A program made the translations under genes and the position numbers. Of a DNA stretch of 26,206 nucleotides, positions 20,116 through 26,206 are shown one piece after another. The stretch's first letter is position 1, and the number at the start of each line of letters is the position of its first letter. Location of the stretch: positions 1 through 26,206 of the forward strand of contig JAUCBJ010000338.1 of the NCBI GenBank assembly GCA_032718475.1. The letters are read 5' to 3'. This DNA comes from Nemertoderma westbladi (Eukaryota > Xenacoelomorpha > Nemertodermatida > Nemertodermatidae). The notes below the pieces were generated by a model. The model was not told the origin of the DNA, ran no database searches, and worked only from the letters and a program-made list of their open reading frames with translations.

Positions 20116-20400
20116 GTTAATGGTATTCATGAAATTAAAGTTTTTACTCCACCGTAATATTTGTGAATGTGGAAGGAAGTAATAATTGGCCAGTAATGGT
20201 AATATTGGCCTGTTCTACAGTAGATCAGTTTGATTAGAACAGATTGTTATAAATATACACACATCACCTTTAGTACTTTATTTTTTTCTGACTATATCTT
20301 AGTTAGTTTATATAGCGTCTGCTGTACAATTTCAATATTTATGCATTGTTTAGAGGATTCATACTGTACCAATAAAAGAGTGTTGGGATTATTAGATATA

Positions 20401-20429
20401 GGGGGGGGGGGGGGGGGGGGGGGGGGGGG
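20401..20429 (+). repeat. Poly-G tract (29 G)
   Basis: An uninterrupted run of 29 G within AT-rich intron sequence. It can form G-quadruplexes; length in the assembly may be unreliable. Confidence 0.95.
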
Positions 20430-20799
20430 TATATTAATATAAGAAAATAAGAAAAATAAGAATTAAATTAATTAGTAGGCCTACTGATTATTTTAAAATT
20501 TGTCAGATTAACTGTCTGCTGCTTTTTTTACATTCTCCCAAAAAAGCTGAACAATTTTTGAATTCTTCATACAATTCGAATATTGTTGTTGGAGTAGATT
20601 GAAAGCGAAAATTCCGAACACCAAAATATAACTTCTGATGATTTAAAATAATCTACAGTCATTTCATTAAAATTTTCTAAATTTTTCTAAGAAATAAAGA
20701 CACTGGAGTTAGCAATATAGCACAAATAATTAACAACAACAAATTTCTTAACATATAATGTAAGACTGATGTTTATAGAAAAATACTATTTACTTTCAG

Positions 20800-20917
20800 T
20801 TTCCTGCACTCATGGTCAGCAATGTCATCTCGCAGACACCACCTGCGAGAACGGTGAATGCCTTTGTACTGGTGGAAAGATCGGATCCCTTGACATGGGT
20901 TCCTCAGACAACTCTCA
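20800..20917 (+). CDS. Exon 2 of the cysteine-rich secreted protein
   Basis: Acceptor TACTTTCAG before 20800 and donor GTAAGT at 20918; 118 bp, entering in phase 1 and leaving in phase 2, compatible with the exon ending at 17212. It encodes CTHGQQCHLADTTCENGECLC (C-x5-C-x6-C-x4-C-x-C), an EB/EGF-like module, then a Gly/Ser-rich stretch GGKIGSLDMGSSDNS. There are no stops in the phased frame. Together with exon 16960-17212 it supports a real multi-exon host gene on the plus strand. No further exon was recognised before the window end, so the gene either continues beyond it or I missed short exons among the downstream repeats. Confidence 0.65.
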
Positions 20918-22457
20918 GTAAGTTTGCCTCTAAGTTTCGATAGGTGTAACGTAATATTAAGAGAACATGGTGGGTTGTTAAGGATTTAAGTTGTGTTTTT
21001 GGCTAACTATCTCACACAAGAAGTTAAGTGTTACAAACTTTCTGACTCGAAAGAGGTATTCTCCAGGCACTATGCATGATACGATGTTATACGAAAATTA
21101 AGTATAGCAGCACCGTAGACAGACAGCGGAGAGACAGCTGTGCAGGCTTGTCGTTACACCTTGCACTTTCCACTTACACAAAATTTACCCAAATAATTAA
21201 TTCAAGTTCTAGGAACCGAAAATAATGCAGAATATACGCCAAATATAAATAACTAAATAATGCGGGCGAAATATCCATGTAATTAATTCAGATTAAATAA
21301 CTAAATAATATACAAAAATATCTATGTACACCATGACCCGTAATATATAGTGTCATTTTCTGATGACACGGACCCTCCCCCAAATTTTTCTACAAATCTT
21401 TATCATATTGCTTGAAATTTGAATATCTGGACGCAAATCCCATCTCGGAGAATTAATATTTCGCCTCAATGGTAAATTACCAACTAGTGGAAAGGAGCAG
21501 GTTACAGTGGTCAGTGGCACGTTATTCCAACCAAAACAATAAACGAAAGTCAATAGAACTGATTACAGTTTTATCTTTGAGAGTTATCAGCTGTTATTCT
21601 CCTAGAGATTTTGAGTGCGACGAAAGACCCCCCACTATCTGTCATTCCATGGCGACGATTTTCCATAGCAACTTGGAAACATTTTGTCTAATTTTTCCCA
21701 AATTTTGTAAAAACAAACTTGAGTCCAATGGCTATCGATTTACTGAACTGTGCACTTCCACATAGTTACCAAAAATTATTCTATCAGTTTTACTATCATT
21801 TGGCCGATTTAACACAAATTCTTTAACCCAGTCAATAAATTGTCGACCTCGAAAACCCATGTACCCAAAAAATTAACTCGTTGTATTACAAACTATTGTG
21901 TTTTTTAAACTAATAATAACAAAAAGAAAAAGATTCACAAAAAGAAAGAAACATTTTTGTCCGACTTTATAATCCATCCGCATTTTTGAGGACTAGTTAA
22001 GCATATTTTTGATATTATAAGGAGGACAACATTTTCTTTTTGTAAAAGATGTAGTTTTCTTTAAAATATTCACTTTTGAATTAGAAGATTAACGTAACAA
22101 AGTTTTCGCAAATTTGAGGTCAATTCTGCACCATTGTGGAATTAAATATAATACTAGCTACTATATAATAATATACTAGCTATACATTGTTAGTGAAGGT
22201 GATATTCCAGAACATTAATAAATAATAAATAATCAAACCAAAATTTTACTTAATTAGCTACTTGAGCAATAAGATTGCCTTGCTACAACTAGACATTGTA
22301 ATGCTAAATTTATTAATAATTACACCAAGGCAATTACTGATCTAGAATAAATAATGCGAAATTAACAGAATAAACTTCTAGATCATTGATTGGATAAAAA
22401 TTTTATTATTCGCATTTTTGGAAGTTTGACTGGATAATAACTTTATTGTAAGTCTTA

Positions 22458-22754
22458 AGGCCTGTTTACACGTGGCAACTTTACCAGCAACTTGGCCGGC
22501 AACTTTTAGAGCAACTTGGCTAGTTTGACTGTAAAATAGTGGGTCATTTTATCTACTAGCAAGTTTTTGATAATTTAATTTGATTATCCCGCTTTAATTC
22601 GCCAACGCAAATACCTTCAAGTTGCCGTAAAAGTTGAGCAACTTTTACGGCAACTTTTTTACGTGTTTACACGGAGCAACTTGATCGGCAACCTGGGTTG
22701 CTCCACAAGTTGCCGAGAAAGTTGCTCTAAAAGTTGCCACGTGTAAACAGGCCT
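22458..22754. mobile_element. Harbinger-type MITE, 297 bp
   Basis: Perfect outer inverted ends AGGCCTGTTTACACGTGGCA / TGCCACGTGTAAACAGGCCT, with TTA on both sides (22455-22457 and 22755-22757). A 3-bp TTA duplication and GGCCTGTTTACAC-like ends fit the PIF/Harbinger superfamily. The interior is built from repeated GCAACTT / AAGTTGC words and contains an internal TGTTTACACGG. No ORF. Near-perfect ends suggest it is younger than the host element at 21427-22943. Confidence 0.85.
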
Positions 22755-22768
22755 TTAAAGTTTAAAGT

Positions 22769-22800
22769 CTTTATTGTCCGCACTATTGCGGACAATAAAG
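22769..22800. repeat. Perfect hairpin next to MITE
   Basis: CTTTATTGTCCGC, loop ACTATT, GCGGACAATAAAG: 13-bp perfect arms. TTTATTGTCCG also occurs at about 14909. It may be a terminal structure of another small element; not a known terminator in this context. Confidence 0.8.
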
Positions 22801-22932
22801 GGCAATTTTTTCATTTTAAAGAAAATAAACAAATAAAAAATTACTCCTTAAATCCATGCTCCTTTATCCCTGCTCCTTTCCCTAAATTGAGAATTTAACA
22901 TTGAGGCGGGATATTAATTCGTCAAGGCCGGT

Positions 22933-23283
22933 TTTGCGTCCAGTTTCCCCTCCTGTCTCCTAACTCTACGATTTGCGTCCAGTTTCCCCTCCTGTCTCCT
23001 AACTCTACGATTTGCGTCCAGTTTCCCCTCCTGTCTCCTAACTCTACGATTTGCGTCCAGTTTCCCCTCCTGTCTCCTAACTCTACGATTTGCGTCCAGT
23101 TTCCCCTCCTGTCTCCTAACTCTACGATTTGCGTCCAGTTTCCCCTCCTGTCTCCTAACTCTACGATTTGCGTCCAGTTTCCCCTCCTGTCTCCTAACTC
23201 TACGATTTGCGTCCAGTTTCCCCTCCTGTCTCCTGACTCTACGATTTGCGTCCAGTTTCCCCTCCTGTCTCCTAACTCTACGA
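22933..23283. repeat. Minisatellite, 9 x 39 bp
   Basis: The unit begins TTTGCGTCCAGTTTCCCCTC, continues CTGTCTCCTAACTCTACGA, and is repeated nine times exactly in register; I saw one substitution (CTAACT to CTGACT in the eighth unit). The first unit starts with the outer end of the right arm of the inverted-repeat element (TTTGCGTCCAG). Very low divergence indicates recent expansion or homogenisation. Confidence 0.97.
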
Positions 23284-23953
23284 TTTGTTTGGCTGCTATT
23301 TTTCCAATTTCTTAGCTAATCTCAAAAAAACTTTACACTTATGTAATAATTCTTTCGCTAAGCCATTCCAATATAATAAATAAGCTCAACACATATTTAA
23401 TGTTTTGTGAAATTTGAAACACAAATTATTTCAAAATGCAGTTCCAAACTGTAGTTTATTCTACAATGTTTTAGCATTACTTGACGGTAATACTGGAACT
23501 CTTAAGTATTAACAGCGACGTGAAGTGATATCTATATCACATAATAACTTTATATAGGACGAGATTTCACATTACAGGTTAAATCACAAGGCACATTTAG
23601 TACTCCTGAAAGTTAAAGAAAAAATGAAAAAAGTTTGTTTATACAACTCCTACTCCTCCTTTAACGAAGCCCCATTTAACTCCTTTTATAAGACTGTGTA
23701 CTCTATCAATGCCTCAGTGGGTTGACTCCAGTACTGCAAGGCTCAGCGCCGGGTAAGTTAACAATCTGTCAATAATAAAAATGAAAGCGAGCCGACATTT
23801 AGTCAGATCGACCAAATGGATGGCCAAGGAGACAGACTGTCTGGATTGAGCTGATTCGAGTTAAATCGCTTCGCCAAAACGACCAAACAGCCCATAGTAA
23901 TACACTACATTTTTTTTGGTGATTTTGGTCATTTTGGCCGCCAAAACGACCAA
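23284..23953. other. Gene-free spacer with a palindrome
   Basis: No coding sequence. At 23925-23953, TTGGTCATTTTGGC and GCCAAAACGACCAA form an almost perfect palindrome (one mismatch, one central base). GCCAAAACGACCAAA also occurs at about 23874, so the region between has facing copies. It lies at the presumed 5' truncation point of the next element. Confidence 0.6.
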
Positions 23954-23954
23954 G

Positions 23955-24897
23955 TTAATGTTTATTGGGATTGGGACTGTAGACCTAGCAGATAGTCTCA
24001 GAGAAATTGGCAACGACCTATTGTTAATTTTTTACACAGATGACCTTGTCATTTACTCTGAGAATCCTGAATTGATTAGAAGAGCACTGGATGTATTATA
24101 TAATTGGTGTATTAAAAATGGAATGATTGTTAACATGAAGAAATCTAAGATGGTCAAATTTCGCAAAGCTGGTCGCATAGCCAACACACACAAATTTTAT
24201 TTTGGTAACTCATTGATAGAAATAGTGAATGAATACGAGTATCTGGGCTTGACTTTACAGACCTCACTATCCTTTTCTCAACATATTGTGGAGAAGAAAC
24301 TGAATATTTTCAAGATTATTGGGAGTCTAACTAAATTACACTTAATGTCAGTCCGGTCTGGCATGATTATATTTCACGGTAAAATACTTCCCATTATGAC
24401 ATACTGTATACAAGAATGACCAACCCTTTCTGAACTTGCGAAATTTAAAAGAAATCGACAAATGTAAAGCCGCTTTTATCAAACGGCTGCTCAGGATACA
24501 TACGTCATCATCAGCGACTTTAGCATTAAACTTAGTGGGAGAATCTTCGTGTACCGACGACATTATCCGGAAATATCCCAACGCTTTTAACCCAGATGTA
24601 TTTCAACAGTACAGACAATTTCGTGACGAGCGCCAACAGAACTTCATCGACGAAGGTTACACCAGGGGCCCAGCTTTTCAGTCATCCACGTGGCGCACAG
24701 CTGGACAGCGAAACCGACATGTGGTCACGAGGGCGACAGTCCACGGCTTCCATCACCGACTGTGTGGGACGGGGATAGGTTTCCACGAACCTGCCGATTC
24801 CTGCATCTGCCGGTATTGCAGTCTGCCCTGCGCCGACCGATACCACGCTTTAGCATGTCAACTCTGCCCTTCACTATCCGAACTGGCCAAGATGTGA
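23955..24897 (+). pseudogene. Reverse transcriptase C-terminal fragment
   Basis: The first part (to TGA at 24417-24419) has the RT catalytic box as FYTDDLVIYSEN (a YTDD variant of YADD), then NGMIVNMKKSKMVKF and the connection block NEYEYLGLTLQTSLSFSQHI. After the TGA (one change from TGG, a Trp codon) coding continues, then shifts frame near 24434 into KEIDKCKAAFIKRLLRIHTS. The C-terminus has CRYCSLPCADRYHALAC, a CX2CX8HX3C knuckle, and ends at TGA 24895-24897. It is therefore inactive: 5' truncated, one nonsense change and one frameshift. I cannot tell whether it is I-, R1- or Jockey-like. Confidence 0.75.
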
Positions 24898-25032
24898 CAT
24901 ATATTACTGGGATACGCTATTATGCATTACTTTTATTGAGTTATATTAATTTTTATTTTTATTGATATTTTATCAATTAATTATTAAATAAAACTTTTAC
25001 CCCGTCACGGGGTGTAGCTATAAAAAAAAAAA
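23955..25032 (+). mobile_element. 5'-truncated non-LTR retrotransposon
   Basis: It contains the end of a reverse transcriptase, a C-terminal zinc knuckle, a polyadenylation signal AATAAA (24987-24992), a small stem-loop CCCCGTCACGGGG (25000-25012) and an A11 tail (25022-25032). The endonuclease and the first half of the RT are missing, as expected from incomplete reverse transcription. It differs from the other non-LTR element in sequence, strand and tail type. Clade not assigned. Confidence 0.75.
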
Positions 25033-25146
25033 TTGGTATATTTGGGACTAGACCGAGGTATGGTGTTAGTCGCTCCATAAGCTACTGACTTGAGCGATTC
25101 TAGTTCTGAGTTTACAAAGGTTAATAACACCCCCAAATTAAATCGT
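25033..25146. other. Junction between non-LTR tail and BEL gag
   Basis: Short sequence between the A-tail and the end of recognisable gag. It has stops in all minus-strand frames. It may be decayed gag or unrelated flank. Confidence 0.4.
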
Positions 25147-26088
25147 TCAGAGGCATCGTTTACGGTTCCAGATAAGAACTAAATCCATTGGGAGTTTCTG
25201 TAAAAGTAGAGGGGCTAATAGAAGTGAAGTTAAATCTGGCGATTTATCACTCAAAGGAGCTCCACTTGGATAAATTTCCGTAGATAAATGTCGGATTTCC
25301 TGCAATGCGCCTTCAAAAGAATCAATAGTTTCATGGAATACTTTAAGGTTGGTTGTCTGGATCATTGGCAATGAGCATAGGCGGCTCGCACACAATCCTA
25401 TAAGTAGGTTAGGATTACCATAACGGCGTTTTAGTATAGTAATATCATCGTTATAATTACTGGCCGTCAATGATATACCTGAAAGGGCCTCTTTAGCGTC
25501 ATTAAAGAGAACTACGGAGGTAAACAAACTTCTGAACCTCAGATAAACCTAGTTGGTTATGGATCAATGCTTCATATTGATCCCAGAATGGACGCCAAGA
25601 CATAAATTCGCCATCAAACGTTGGGACAGCAATTTTACTGTAGGTAATCCATGGGTACTACTGGCAATGCCATGGTTGGAGGAATGGTGCGACTGGCTGC
25701 CGGAATTTGTAGAAGAATTCGAGTTTGTTCTCTCAATCCGGGATAAAATTCGATTGGATTTAAATAAAGTTTTATCCAAGTCGCGGTCGTAGTTAGAGGG
25801 TTCCGGAAAATATCCAAGGTCAATTAACTCAGAATCTATCGAGTTTAATATTTTACATTGTCTGTCCACGAGTTCGATTTGGTACGCCAACTCATCCGAG
25901 CGATATCTTCCTCGTTCTTACACCATAAAGTCTCAAGTTCTGTTGAGTTTACGAGCTGTTGTGCGTTCTATCCCTCGAGTACGTTTTATCGCATTGATTT
26001 CAGTGGTTAGGTTGGGAGGGCCACCAGTATCCACACCCCCACGGTTGCGGGTTGGAGATGTAGGTGGGTTAGTGTCGTCGTCCGACAT
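25147..26088 (-). pseudogene. BEL/Pao-type gag remnant
   Basis: Minus strand, from an ATG at 26088 (MSDDDTNPPTSPTRNRGG) with a TGA at about residue 53, then recognisable gag in shifting frames. The segment 25890-25564 has a coiled, Ser-rich region (DRQCKILNSIDSEL ... SIERTNSNSS-like). Next comes the typical PTFDGEFMSWRPFWDQYEAL block in another frame (about 25640-25570). The DUF1759 signature follows: AKEALSGISLTASNYNDDI, ILKRRYGNP, and LLAPLLLQKLPMDLVL (25500-25150). Several frameshifts make it inactive. Gag forms the virus-like particle of these LTR retrotransposons. Protease, RT and integrase are absent; the part 3' of gag is missing at 25146. The start of gag implies a 5' LTR and primer site just upstream, toward or past the window end; TGGTACAGCGG at about 26100-26110 (minus strand) is a weak primer-site candidate. 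Confidence 0.75.
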
Positions 26089-26206
26089 AACCCTGTAACC
26101 GCTGTACCAGTACTGCAGGGTTATCTACCGGTACGTAGGTCAGTAGGTATTAAATATAACATGGAAATTACAGCTTTCTGGCATTACAGTATTTTCGTGT
26201 TAGGAT
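26089..26206 (-). other. 5' leader of BEL-like element (presumed)
   Basis: Upstream of the gag ATG. It holds a TACCGGTA word and no ORF. It may include leader or LTR sequence, but no LTR boundary can be shown because the other LTR is not in the window. Confidence 0.25.

Larger units (their letters stand above)
17213..20799 (+). other. Intron with repeats
   Basis: This is 3.6 kb between donor GTGAGT and acceptor TACTTTCAG. It holds a B-box-like word (GCGTTCGATCCC, about 17279), a tRNA-derived SINE head on the minus strand (about 19083-19165), three palindromic GGTGCTAGCACC motifs (19292-19566), the G15/C18 hairpin and a G29 tract. I saw no other exon in it. Confidence 0.5.
21427..22943. mobile_element. 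Inverted-repeat DNA element, ~1.5 kb
   Basis: The left arm (21427-21502) starts CTGGACGCAAA, then GAATTAATATTTCGCCTCAA and GGAAAGGAGCAGG. The right arm (22867-22943), read on the minus strand, starts CTGGACGCAAAA, then GAATTAATATCCCGCCTCAA and GGAAAGGAGCAGG. Arms are about 76 bp and diverged, consistent with an old non-autonomous DNA transposon or foldback element. The interior has no transposase I can recognise and contains a nested MITE (22458-22754). A fragment of the same family lies at 15007-15120. No target-site duplication was found; the right outer flank is overrun by the minisatellite. Confidence 0.65.

Noticed and set aside
20230-20442. 70-codon frame ending in poly-Gly
   Set aside because: The Gly run is a reading of the G29 tract within an intron; no other coding sign.
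22933-23283. Possible CRISPR-like regular array
   Set aside because: Contiguous 39-bp units without unique spacers; it is a minisatellite in a eukaryotic context.
25553-25792. 79-codon plus-strand frame
   Set aside because: Antisense to the BEL/Pao gag remnant and without independent support.

Overview
This looks like an AT-rich genomic window from an invertebrate animal. The evidence is two GT..AG-bounded exons of a secreted cysteine-rich gene, three classes of retroelement debris, MITEs, SINE-like pieces and many short dispersed repeats. TACCGGTA and TAGGCCTA words are conspicuous. I cannot name the species. Nothing bacterial (operons, ribosome binding sites, CRISPR) is present.

Layout. 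1-3160 has no gene and opens with a diverged tandem array built around ATACCGGTAT. 3164-3445 holds tandem units carrying tRNA B-box-like words. 3486-7790 (minus strand) is an old virus- or Polinton-like insertion: a protein-primed family B DNA polymerase, broken into frames but with every exonuclease and polymerase motif visible, followed within about 25 bp by a small ORF that I read as a diverged TATA-binding-protein (TBP) fold. 8090 to about 13070 (minus) is a nearly complete non-LTR retrotransposon: ORF1 at 12977-11427 and ORF2 (endonuclease + reverse transcriptase) at 11411-8259. It is in one reading frame throughout and broken by only four premature stops, each one C-to-T change from a Gln or Arg codon. 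An ~85-bp direct repeat lies on both sides of it.

13236-16400 is a mosaic of short duplicated sequences. 16408-16722 is an inverted-repeat MITE-like element, followed by a SINE-like 3' body with an ATT tail. Exons at 16960-17212 and 20800-20917 (plus strand) belong to a host gene for a secreted EGF/EB-like protein; the 3.6-kb intron carries a tRNA-SINE head, a palindromic-motif cluster and long G/C tracts. 21427-22943 is an inverted-repeat element with a 297-bp Harbinger-type MITE inside (TTA target duplication). A 9 x 39-bp minisatellite starts at its right terminus. About 23950-25032 is the 3' part of a second non-LTR element (plus strand) ending in an A-tail. It abuts a decayed BEL/Pao gag on the minus strand, whose ATG is at 26088.

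The only likely functional host gene is the two-exon cysteine-rich one; the rest is mobile or viral remains. The most unusual item is the TBP-like ORF next to the polymerase.
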